A stretch of DNA of 7,638 bases from Lachnospiraceae bacterium (GCA_009774235.1 VSNJ01000179.1:1-7638), one strand, 5' to 3'; positions 1 through 6,712 are shown, counted from the stretch's first letter. Notes: generated by a model not told the origin, from the sequence alone. Numbers and translations are program-made.

Positions 1-24
1 ATAGTAAATAATATATAAAAATAC

Positions 25-62
25 AAGGGGATAAAAGAATGTTAAATTCTTTAAAAAAATAA
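25..62 (+). other. RBS plus 7-codon open frame ending at an A-run slippery site; probable original start of the ABC exporter
   Basis: A purine-rich ribosome binding site (AAGGGGA, 25-31) sits 7 nt before an ATG at 39. That frame reads only MLNSLKK and stops at TAA (60-62). Just before the stop are seven A's (53-59), arranged in this frame as A_AAA_AAA, with T_TTA_AAA overlapping it at 50-56. Both fit the X_XXY_YYZ form of -1 slippery heptamers. A -1 slip, or one extra A in the run, joins this start to the exporter frame and adds 14 residues (MLNSLKKIIKNNKF). That is a normal-looking basic cytoplasmic N-terminus for such exporters. Alternatives are a true indel, an assembly error, or a short leader ORF coupled to the next ATG. 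Confidence 0.6.
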
Positions 63-79
63 TAAAAAATAATAAGTTT

Positions 80-1843
80 ATGCTTTCATATATTTATAAT
101 CTTTGTCCAAGCCATATATTTATTACTTTATTTGTTTCAGTTATGGGAAGTTTTTCCTCTGTGCTTAATTTATTTATAACAAGGTTTATTATAAATGCTA
201 TCCAGACAGGAAATGATGATAAATTATTTTGTACAGTATTAATTATGATATTATTTTTGCTTATAGTTAATCTGGTATATATATTAATTAATAATTACAT
301 ACAAAAAATAGTCATACCTAGAAATACACAAATAATATGCAGTCACATGCAAAAAGAATTATTTAATAAGTCATCTATAATAAAAATGAAATATTATGAT
401 AATCCAGATTTTTTTAATACTTTTTCTATGGCATTACAACAATCGGATGAAAGAGCACAAGATGTATTAAATACAATAAATACATTTATATCAGGTTTGT
501 TTAGCATTGGGGCATTGTTTGGACTTGTTGTTTTATTAGAACCGTTTTTAGTGATATTAGTAATTATTAATGTATTTGTTTCGTTTTACATAAATACAGT
601 TATTACTAAATTACAACATAATTTTTTTAAGGATAGGATACAACCACAAAGGGAAATGGAATATTCAGGATATATTTTTTATAGAATGGAAAATGCAAAA
701 GAGTTTAGATTACATAAGAATTTTAATAATGTTCTTATTGATAAACTTTGTAATGCAAGTGATAAAATTATTGAAGTAATAAAATCGTATGGAAAAAAAT
801 TAGTTTTATATTCTTGGATGCAAGCTATGGTTAGTAATGTAATTACATCAGTGACTTTGGTTTATTTGGTGTTTAAAGTAATAAAAAGAAAGTTGCTTAT
901 AGGTGATTTTGTAACATTATCATCATCTGCACAACAATTATCTGTGCATATTTCAGAATTAATAAATTTTTTTCCACAAATGTATGAACATAGTTTATAT
1001 ATTGGAAATTTTAGAGCGTTTATTGAATATAAATCACCCTCTAATTATAATCATGGTATGCGTATTTCAGATATTAATTCAGTTGAATTTAAAAATATAT
1101 GTTTTAGTTATCCTTTTAGTGAAGCAGAGATTTTAAAAGATATAAGTTTTAAAATCAAAAAAGGAGAGAAAATTGCTATTGTAGGTGAAAATGGAGCTGG
1201 GAAAAGTACATTAGTTAAATTATTAACAGGACTTTATGAAGCAAAAAGTGGAGATATTATTGTAAACAGAAATAATATAAATACATATGAATTAAATAGT
1301 TACAGACAGTGCATAGGAGTGGCTTTTCAAGATTATAAGATGTTTGCCGTATCTATAGCTGAAAATATATTGATGCGTAGATTAAATAAAACTGAAGAAG
1401 ATGAAAAACTTGTAATAGAAGGATTAAAATTTGTGGGTCTGTATGAAAAGGTTATGAAATTACCAGAAGGAATATATACTAAAATGACAAAAGAGTTTAA
1501 TAATGAGGGAGCTGTGTTTTCTGGAGGTGAAATCCAAAAAATTGCATTAGCGAGAGTATATGTGAATAATTGTAGTTTAATTATACTTGATGAACCATCA
1601 AGTTCTTTAGATCCATTATCAGAATATGAAATGTTTAATAAAATGATGCAATTGTCACAAAATAAGTGTTTAGTATTTATTTCTCATCATTTAAAGAATA
1701 TTAGAAATGTAGATCATATTTATGTATTTAGCAAAGGTAGTATTATTGAAGATGGTACACATAATGTTTTAATGGAAAAAAGGGGACTATATTTTAATAT
1801 GTATAATAAACAAGTTCTGGAAACAGGTAGTTTTAGTAACTAA
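80..1843 (+). CDS. ABC exporter, fused membrane and ATP-binding domains (peptide export)
   Basis: This 587-residue half-transporter should work as a homodimer in the cytoplasmic membrane, using ATP to export a peptide. The N-terminal half is hydrophobic, with likely membrane segments near residues 12-33, 49-70, 131-173 and 245-267. The nucleotide-binding domain follows, with every key motif intact: Walker A GENGAGKST (369-377), Q-loop Gln417, signature SGGE (481-484), Walker B with Asp504-Glu505, D-loop SSLD (508-511) and switch His536. There is no N-terminal C39 peptidase domain, so unlike many double-glycine peptide exporters it cannot itself cut the leader; it is closer in plan to NisT-type exporters. 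Next to a Cys-rich precursor and its maturase, the modified peptide is the likely substrate. The ATG at 80 has no ribosome binding site. The better site at 25-41 is in another frame, so the true N-terminus is probably about 14 residues longer and broken or slipped at the A-run 53-59. Confidence 0.9.
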   Translation: MLSYIYNLCPSHIFITLFVSVMGSFSSVLNLFITRFIINAIQTGNDDKLFCTVLIMILFLLIVNLVYILINNYIQKIVIPRNTQIICSHMQKELFNKSSIIKMKYYDNPDFFNTFSMALQQSDERAQDVLNTINTFISGLFSIGALFGLVVLLEPFLVILVIINVFVSFYINTVITKLQHNFFKDRIQPQREMEYSGYIFYRMENAKEFRLHKNFNNVLIDKLCNASDKIIEVIKSYGKKLVLYSWMQAMVSNVITSVTLVYLVFKVIKRKLLIGDFVTLSSSAQQLSVHISELINFFPQMYEHSLYIGNFRAFIEYKSPSNYNHGMRISDINSVEFKNICFSYPFSEAEILKDISFKIKKGEKIAIVGENGAGKSTLVKLLTGLYEAKSGDIIVNRNNINTYELNSYRQCIGVAFQDYKMFAVSIAENILMRRLNKTEEDEKLVIEGLKFVGLYEKVMKLPEGIYTKMTKEFNNEGAVFSGGEIQKIALARVYVNNCSLIILDEPSSSLDPLSEYEMFNKMMQLSQNKCLVFISHHLKNIRNVDHIYVFSKGSIIEDGTHNVLMEKRGLYFNMYNKQVLETGSFSN

Positions 1844-1846
1844 TGC

Positions 1847-1904
1847 TTGTTAATAGAATTGTTTATTAAATAAAATTATTGTTTTGAATAAAATAATTTA
1901 TAAC
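1847..1904 (+). promoter_or_regulatory. Possible promoter region ahead of the precursor gene
   Basis: The gap between the exporter and the precursor is almost pure A/T. It holds a plausible sigma-A pair, TTGTTA (1847-1852) and TAAAAT (1871-1876), with an 18-nt spacer. A weaker second pair is TTATTG (1876-1881) and TATAAC (1899-1904). There is also an all-A/T inverted repeat (1873-1880 with 1892-1899). Precursor genes often have their own strong promoter, but such AT-rich DNA throws up matches by chance, so this is a tentative call. Confidence 0.2.
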
Positions 1905-1910
1905 TAAAGA

Positions 1911-1919
1911 AAGGAGGTG
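1911..1919 (+). promoter_or_regulatory. Strong ribosome binding site of the precursor gene
   Basis: AAGGAGGTG is a near-perfect match to the anti-Shine-Dalgarno and lies 6 nt before the ATG at 1926. It is the best site in the window, as expected for a substrate peptide made in excess over its modifying enzyme. It also rules out the in-frame GTG at 1917, which lies inside it. Confidence 0.85.
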
Positions 1920-1925
1920 GGGGAT

Positions 1926-2108
1926 ATGTACGATAATCAATATAATTTGGAAAAGGGTAGTGAATATAATACAAAAGCAATTTGTCCATGCAAAAGTAAT
2001 GGATGCACAAACGCATGTACATATGAGGGTGGTACTTGTATGAAAAGTTGTTCTAATACTTGTGCTGTATCTTGTAGTAGTCATTGTACATGGATGTTAA
2101 TACAATAG
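1926..2108 (+). CDS. Cys-rich RiPP precursor peptide with CXXX repeats
   Basis: A 60-residue peptide with two parts. Residues 1-19 are a Cys-free, polar, Tyr/Asn-rich segment that looks like the leader recognised by the maturase. Residues 20-60 are the core, with nine cysteines at 20, 22, 27, 31, 38, 42, 46, 50 and 54. Five of them (38-54) are spaced exactly four apart, giving the repeats CMKS, CSNT, CAVS and CSSH before the last Cys; 27 and 31 keep the same spacing. A short tail (TWMLIQ) follows. No hydrophobic signal peptide and no clear double-glycine cleavage site is seen; the GG at 35-36 lies inside the core. It lies between an ABC exporter and a radical SAM/SPASM enzyme, which is the standard setting of a ranthipeptide or CXXX-repeat peptide substrate. 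The mature product is likely a secreted peptide with thioether or similar crosslinks; its activity cannot be told from sequence. The start is fixed by the ribosome binding site at 1911-1919. Confidence 0.85.
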   Translation: MYDNQYNLEKGSEYNTKAICPCKSNGCTNACTYEGGTCMKSCSNTCAVSCSSHCTWMLIQ

Positions 2109-2144
2109 GAAGTATATTTTTGGTGCATATGATTTGTTGAGTTT

Positions 2145-2179
2145 ATATGGAAGCAGAATAAAAAATTCTACTTCCATAT
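2145..2179 (+). terminator. Hairpin between precursor and maturase (attenuator or mRNA-stabilising stem)
   Basis: Arms 2145-2159 and 2165-2179 form a 15-bp stem with one C/A mismatch around a five-A loop. There is no U-tract directly after it; a seven-T run occurs about 20 nt later (2199-2205). It could be a leaky terminator, or a stem protecting the 3' end of an abundant precursor mRNA. Either would make more precursor than enzyme, a common arrangement in RiPP operons. The stem is plain in the sequence; the role is inferred. Confidence 0.6.
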
Positions 2180-2210
2180 TTAAAATAGAAAATAAAAATT
2201 TTTTTAATAT

Positions 2211-2216
2211 AGGAGG
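2211..2216 (+). promoter_or_regulatory. Ribosome binding site of the maturase
   Basis: AGGAGG lies 11 nt before the ATG at 2228. This spacing is a little long, but it is the only good site here and it fixes the full-length maturase start upstream of the internal TAG. Confidence 0.7.
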
Positions 2217-2227
2217 CATTGTTTTGA

Positions 2228-4390
2228 ATGGAAAGTAAAAATTATATTATGGGTAAAGCAAATATAAATTTGTGGAGAAGTAATGATTCGCAACAATTAA
2301 CATTTGTTGTAACATAGGATTGTAATTTGCGTTGTAAGTATTGTTATATGACTGACAAAAATAATAAACATATAATGGATTTTGATACTGCAAAGAAAAT
2401 AATTGACTATTTTGTAGATAATAAAGATTTAATATTTACAACTGATTATGTTGTTTTAGATTTTATAGGAGGGGAGCCTTTACTAGAGATAGAGTTAATA
2501 GACAAGATAATAGATTATTTTATATTAAGCACTTATAAGAAAAAATCAAAATGGTTTGGTAAATTTAGGATTATGCTACAGTCTAATGGAGTACTGGTAG
2601 ATAGTCCTGCTGTGCAACACTTTTTGAAGAAAAATAAAAACATGGTATCATTGGGTATAACTATTGATGGTACAAAGGCTAAACATGATTTACAACGTAT
2701 TTTTCCAGATGGGAAAGGTTCATATGCTATTGTTGAGAAGAATTATAAAATGGCTGTTGAACAAGGATTTACAGATAGTACAAAAGTAACATTTGGATCA
2801 GAAGATTTAAAATATATAAAAGAAAGTATTATTCATTTGTGGTCAATGGGTATACAAGATGTTCCAGCAAATATTGTTTATGAAAATGTTTGGAAAGATG
2901 GTGATGAAGATATTTATCAGGAACAATTGATATTACTTGCAGATTATATTATTGATAATCATCTTTGGGATAAATATAATACTTCACTTTTTTCAGATAG
3001 TATAGGTTTTAAAATTGATGAAGAAGACCTTATGAACCCTGTTTGTGGAACTGGTGGTATGTATTGTGTTGATGCTGATGGAGATATTTATAATTGTGTA
3101 AGGTTTATGGATTATTCTTTGAATAATAAAGGAAGCAAAAAGATTGGCGACATATATAATGGAATTAACCCAGATAAAATAAGACCTCTTAAAACTCTTT
3201 TTCCAAAATATATAAGTAATAAAGAGTGTCTAGATTGTAAAATTAATTACAATTGTACATATTGTGCAGGACATAATTATGATGTATCTGATAATGATTC
3301 AATGTTCTATAGGGCGACAGCAATTTGTAAAATGTTTAAGGCACGTGTAAAAGCAAATAATTATTATTGGGCAAGATTATATAACGAATATGGTATTATA
3401 CGTGATTCTAGATATAAACAAGAATATTTTATGTATTTTATTTTATCATCAAGTAGCGTAAATTATTGCAAATTTATGCCTGCTAGTGTTAAAGAAATTA
3501 TGAAACCTGAAGATTTGTTGCGTGGTTTAGAATATGCTTATGAAAATTTTTATCAACCTGTTTTTGTACATTCAGATAATAGTGAAGAATGGATTAATAA
3601 TTTGTTAAAAAGTGAAAAATATGGAAAAACTCTTTCTTTTGAACTAAAACGCCATATTATTAGGCATATTAAAAAATATAATAAAAACAGAAAAGATAAT
3701 AATGTAATATATGTTATAGATGAAAATAGTGATAAACCTATAACAAATGTTAATGCTACAGTTATACTTAATATTAATGCAAATAAAATTTTTAATTTAG
3801 CAAATATATCAAAAGAAATATTGCCTTTTACATCTCGTATTAATATAAATATTATTGGATTAAATAATGATTTTGATTTAGAAGAATACGAGAAACAGTT
3901 AAATATACTTTCAGAAATACTTTATTATTATTTAAGTAAAGGAGAACAAAAAGAAATACGCCAGCTTACAGATAGAATTTTTGTAAAAAAAATGAATAAC
4001 TGTTTTGCAGGTGAGAAAAATATTAGCTTTGCACCTGATGGAGAATTTTATCTATGTCCAGCATTTTATTTTGATAAGAATGTTAATATTGATATAAAGA
4101 AATCAAAAGAGTTAACATATATTTATAATTCTCCTGGATGTAGCAATTGTGATTCATATCAATGTGAGCGTTGTATTTATAAGAATTATATAACAACAGG
4201 GGAATTAAATACATCTTCTAAAATACAATGTATAATTTCACATTTAGAACGTAAGTATAGTAAAAAATTATTAGAAAAGTTAAAAGAAAATAAAATTTTT
4301 GGTTATGATAATTTTGACATACCTGTAATTAGTTATAATGATCCTGTTGAAAGATTATTTATGCATAAACCAATAAAAAATACTTTATAG
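2228..4390 (+). CDS. Radical SAM/SPASM peptide maturase with a second C-terminal SPASM-like domain, interrupted by in-frame TAG
   Basis: Numbered from the ATG at 2228, the frame has 720 codons if the TAG at codon 30 is counted as a residue. It encodes a putative enzyme that modifies the Cys-rich precursor using S-adenosylmethionine radicals. Visible parts: the radical SAM 4Fe-4S motif C32-NLR-C36-KY-C39; GGEP (81-84), the usual SAM-binding motif; then a SPASM domain with C273-X11-G-X4-C290 and C334-X2-C337-X5-C343-X2-C346, closed by C367, able to hold auxiliary Fe-S clusters. The C-terminal half repeats the pattern without a radical SAM core: C592-X12-G-X4-C610, then C638-X2-C641-X4-C646-X2-C649 and C668. 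This looks like a fusion of a radical SAM maturase with a second SPASM-like partner. The frame upstream of the TAG reads LTFVVT, then TAG, then DCNLRC, so the stop falls inside conserved family sequence where E or a polar residue is usual. Downstream starts such as TTG 2327 lose C32 and could not bind the cluster. The gene is therefore a pseudogene, read through, or a sequence error. Apart from the TAG the frame is open to its end. Confidence 0.8.
2315..2317 (+). other. In-frame TAG stop just before the CxxxCxxC motif
   Basis: This is codon 30 of the maturase. The frame is open from the ATG at 2228, and the residues on both sides fit the usual radical SAM N-terminus (TFVVT before, DCNLRCKYC after). 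A single G-to-T change of a GAG codon would explain it. TAG is the normal terminator of three other genes here (precursor, maturase, second permease), which argues against general TAG recoding. Confidence 0.9.
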
Positions 4391-4428
4391 TATGCTTTCA
4401 AAATTATTTATAAAAGGAGGAATAAAAT

Positions 4429-4737
4429 ATGAATAAAGAATTTGTATGTGATGTAAAAGATGAAGAGGCAAAAAAGTTTATAGATATATTTGAGATGAAA
4501 AATACTTTAGAGAGTCTTGCTTTACAGATAGCAAATAATAATAGTATTTTGAAAGAGGATAGTTTATTGTATAAAAGATTAATAGAAGATTATAAAGAGA
4601 ATTTATCTGAATTTAATAAGTTTTGGTTTCCATATTATGAAAAATATGGTTATAGGTTAAAGGAAAATAATCAGTTTTCATTAGATTTTAAAACAAATAA
4701 AATATATATAGTTCCAATAGAAAAAAGCGATATTTAA
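4429..4737 (+). CDS. Small accessory protein of the peptide modification system (CXXX-repeat system type, tentative)
   Basis: A 102-residue soluble, charged, mostly helical protein with one Cys (7), no signal peptide and no membrane segment. An N-terminal acidic/Lys-rich helix (about 8-34) is followed by a Leu/Tyr/Lys helix (about 44-64), an aromatic stretch around Trp66 with FWFPYY (65-70), and a short strand-like end (83-96). AAAGGAGG (4413-4420) lies 8 nt before the ATG, and the gene starts 38 nt after the maturase stop, so it belongs to the same transcription unit. Size, the LLYKRLIEDY-like stretch and position recall the small proteins named 'CXXX repeat peptide modification system protein' that accompany CXXX-repeat precursors. 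That match is from memory and unverified. A role as substrate or enzyme chaperone is inferred. It does not look like a winged-helix leader-binding (RRE) domain. Confidence 0.75.
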   Translation: MNKEFVCDVKDEEAKKFIDIFEMKNTLESLALQIANNNSILKEDSLLYKRLIEDYKENLSEFNKFWFPYYEKYGYRLKENNQFSLDFKTNKIYIVPIEKSDI

Positions 4738-4751
4738 CTGATCTATTGGAA
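4712..4751 (+). terminator. Hairpin over the end of the accessory gene, possible operon terminator
   Basis: A perfect 10-bp inverted repeat, TTCCAATAGA (4712-4721) with TCTATTGGAA (4742-4751), spans the stop codon at 4735-4737 with a 20-nt loop. No strong T-run follows directly (a short TTTT comes about 16 nt later). It marks the end of the RiPP cluster, but intrinsic termination is uncertain. Confidence 0.35.
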
Positions 4752-5017
4752 GTTATAGTAACTAATATTTTGTTCTAAGCTGTATTTGCAGAAACTTTAA
4801 TATTTTATAATATCATAAATATTAATGAAACAGAACAACCACATAAGTAAATAAACTATGAATGTTCTGTAAACAAATACTATAATTAGATATTTTCTGA
4901 AACAATTTTGGGACAAAAAATTGATAAAATTAAAAATATATATCCCCAAAATGTTCATGTAATGATTTGTTTATAAATTGTCCGCTTATGTGTTTGTTTT
5001 TAATAAGGAGAGTGAAT
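4738..5017. other. Gene-free gap between the RiPP cluster and the first permease
   Basis: About 280 AT-rich bases with no convincing gene. It holds a perfect 8-bp inverted repeat, ACAGAACA (4830-4837) and TGTTCTGT (4863-4870), 25 nt apart, which could be a regulator site or a weak stem. A short open frame near 4876-4956 encodes a basic 20-odd residue stretch without a ribosome binding site and looks accidental. A promoter for the permease is expected here, but none is clear. Confidence 0.4.
5005..5012 (+). promoter_or_regulatory. Ribosome binding site of permease 1
   Basis: AAGGAGAG lies 5 nt before the ATG at 5018. It selects that start over the in-frame TTG at 4967, which has no such site. 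Confidence 0.8.
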
Positions 5018-5743
5018 ATGAAAAATCTTATAAAAGCAGAATGTTTTAAACTGTTTAAATCTTTGGATTTTAAAATATTATTGTTTTGTTCTCTGGGTTT
5101 AGGAATAATCTTTTCATGTATCACAATTATATCTGGCAGTAAGGTTTCGGGATATGATACTTTTAATAGTTTTCTTGGAATGATATTGTTACATTCTTTT
5201 TTGGGATATGTATTTTCAGCAATTTTTATATGTAATGAATATAAAAACTCTACACTTGCAATAAACCTCTTAAGTGGATTTTCACGCAAGAAAATATTTG
5301 CTTGTAAAATTATAATATATTTTTTGGGGATATTATTATTATGTCTAATATCTACAATATCTGCAACTATTATTATGTCATTTGTTAATGGTTATAGTGT
5401 GGAACCTGGAAAAGGAAGTTATAAAGATATTTTAACACAGTTGTTATATGCAGTATCAGGTTATATGGCATTGGGAGCTGTAATAATACTTATTACAGTA
5501 ATAACAAAAAAAGCTGTTGTAACCATTGCTTCTGGTATAAGTTTAACATATATTTTGTTATTTCTAAGAACAAATTTTAAGGATATATTTTTTGTAAAGT
5601 ATACATATTCATACCAAATAGAATTGTTAAGGTTTCAAGGAGGATATTTTTCTGGAAAAATGTATATGTTGGTTATGTTTATAACATTTGTTTTAACATT
5701 AACAACTGCATTATTCATTTTTGAAAAAATGGAATTAAAATGA
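5018..5743 (+). CDS. ABC-2-type permease subunit, paralog 1 of 3
   Basis: A 241-residue integral membrane protein with six predicted segments near residues 20-39, 54-72, 97-122, 142-163, 166-184 and 216-235. After a short amphipathic start (MKNLIKAECFKLFK) come landmarks shared with the two downstream genes: FICNE (70-74), GFSRKKIF (87-94) between segments 2 and 3, a KK pair after segment 4 (164-165), a Tyr-Gln-Ile motif near 199-201 and the terminal FEKMELK. Length and plan fit the membrane subunits of two-component ABC transporters such as bacitracin (BcrB) and lantibiotic-immunity (EpiG/MutG-like) exporters. Such subunits need a separate ATPase, and none is encoded in the window. Immunity to the neighbouring peptide is possible but rests only on proximity. 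Confidence 0.8.
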   Translation: MKNLIKAECFKLFKSLDFKILLFCSLGLGIIFSCITIISGSKVSGYDTFNSFLGMILLHSFLGYVFSAIFICNEYKNSTLAINLLSGFSRKKIFACKIIIYFLGILLLCLISTISATIIMSFVNGYSVEPGKGSYKDILTQLLYAVSGYMALGAVIILITVITKKAVVTIASGISLTYILLFLRTNFKDIFFVKYTYSYQIELLRFQGGYFSGKMYMLVMFITFVLTLTTALFIFEKMELK

Positions 5744-5962
5744 TATTATGCTATACCAGTTAGGAAGTTTATATATTTAATTATATGTGGATATGGAATA
5801 TTATATATAATTTATAAATATAAGGAATCATAAAGAAATAATATAACAATATTACTGATGATATACTTTCAGAAATGCAGGTTAAAAATCTAGACATAAC
5901 AGATTATGTTGGATTTAGTAAAATTGTAAAATTATTTCTTTATGTTTTTTAAGGAGGGAGAT
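5744..5962. other. Intergenic gap between permeases 1 and 2
   Basis: About 219 bases, very AT-rich. The first part is low-complexity A/T with imperfect inverted repeats and no clear T-tailed terminator. The second part carries a 37-codon open stretch (5842-5952) that ends inside the next ribosome binding site. It has no convincing start and could be chance or a gene remnant. Confidence 0.4.
5951..5959 (+). promoter_or_regulatory. Ribosome binding site of permease 2
   Basis: AAGGAGGGA lies 3-4 nt before the ATG at 5963. The in-frame ATG at 5942 lies upstream of this site, has none of its own and would add seven residues absent from the paralogs, so 5963 is preferred. Confidence 0.8.
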
Positions 5963-6712
5963 ATGGGAAATCTTGTAAGGGCAGAGTGTTTTAAATTGCT
6001 AAAGCCATTGTTGTACAAAATATTATTGTTTTGTTCAGTGGTAACAGGATGTTTGTTCTCAATAATGTCAATTATGGCAGGTTCTGGAAATACGGGCTAT
6101 CTGCAGATTCTAGACAGTATGGGTTCAATATTTTTTAATGCTATGTTTGGAGGGGGATTAGCGGCTGTTTTTATATGTAGTGAATTTGAGGAACGTACAT
6201 TTGGAATAAGTTTGTCTTGTGGTGTATCCAGAAGAAATATATTTATTGCAAAGGTAATAGTTTTTTTAATAGGTATGTTTTCTTTGTTAATAGTCTGGAC
6301 TGTGGCTATGGTAACTGTCAATTCCTTCGTTAATGGCTTTGGTAAAGTATCTTATATAGATGTTATATTACAAATTTCCTATGGTCTGGCAGGTTATGCA
6401 GCGCAAGGTGCTGTAATTATTCTTGTTGCAGTTATAATAAAGAAGATGGCTCTAACGGTTTTTATATGCATGGGTTTTACATACATATTTTCTATTATGA
6501 AGGAAAATCCGCAATTTTATGGGAATAGTGGTATACCTTTTTTTATAAAATATATATATTTGTACCAGATAGAATTATTCAAGGTTCATGAGGGTGGTAT
6601 GTTTTATGAAGATGGATTTAATGGTAGTGTATATTTAATAATTATGTTTATAACATTTATTCTGGCATTAATAGCAGCATTATTTATTTTTGAAAAAACA
6701 GAATTAAAATAG
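5963..6712 (+). CDS. ABC-2-type permease subunit, paralog 2 of 3
   Basis: A 249-residue polytopic membrane protein, clearly homologous to the gene before it. It shares the N-terminal xxLVRAECFKLLKP pattern, FICSE, GVSRRNIF (paralog 1 has GFSRKKIF), the IIKK pair after the fourth hydrophobic segment, YLYQIELF and the terminal FEKTELK. A slightly longer loop before the last membrane segment (about 215-225, Gly/Phe/Asp-rich) accounts for the extra residues. It is expected to form the channel part of a two-component ABC exporter, perhaps as a heterodimer with one of the other paralogs, and needs an ATPase encoded elsewhere. By eye its base composition is a little richer in G+C than the RiPP genes, in line with the permease block being a separate module. 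Confidence 0.8.
   Translation: MGNLVRAECFKLLKPLLYKILLFCSVVTGCLFSIMSIMAGSGNTGYLQILDSMGSIFFNAMFGGGLAAVFICSEFEERTFGISLSCGVSRRNIFIAKVIVFLIGMFSLLIVWTVAMVTVNSFVNGFGKVSYIDVILQISYGLAGYAAQGAVIILVAVIIKKMALTVFICMGFTYIFSIMKENPQFYGNSGIPFFIKYIYLYQIELFKVHEGGMFYEDGFNGSVYLIIMFITFILALIAALFIFEKTELK

Noticed and set aside
1917..1925. GTG start for the precursor
   Set aside because: The GTG lies inside the AAGGAGGTG ribosome binding site that serves the ATG at 1926.
1866..2084. Open frame on the - strand overlapping the precursor
   Set aside because: It is antisense to the Cys-rich precursor, which has a perfect ribosome binding site. The Thr/Cys-rich antisense translation simply mirrors the repeats.
1926..2108. 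Metallothionein or ferredoxin-like small Cys protein instead of a RiPP precursor
   Set aside because: Cys spacing could bind metal, but the Cys-free leader, the CXXX ladder and the position between an exporter and a radical SAM/SPASM enzyme fit a peptide substrate better.
2315..2317. TAG read as pyrrolysine or general amber recoding
   Set aside because: TAG ends the precursor, the maturase and permease 2 at sensible places, and no pyrrolysine genes or insertion-type stem are visible. A nonsense change or sequence error is simpler.
2327..2329. TTG start for a shorter, uninterrupted maturase
   Set aside because: It has no ribosome binding site and begins inside the CxxxCxxC motif, dropping the first cluster cysteine. 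The homologous-looking sequence continues upstream through the TAG to the ATG at 2228.
4967..5017. TTG start adding 17 residues to permease 1
   Set aside because: There is no ribosome binding site, and the added residues have no counterpart in the two paralogs, which align from the Met at 5018.
4930..5289. Open frame on the - strand over the start of permease 1
   Set aside because: It is antisense to a well-supported membrane protein with its own ribosome binding site; no recognisable protein features.
6097..6321. Open frame on the - strand within permease 2
   Set aside because: It is fully antisense to a conserved paralog and has no ribosome binding site.
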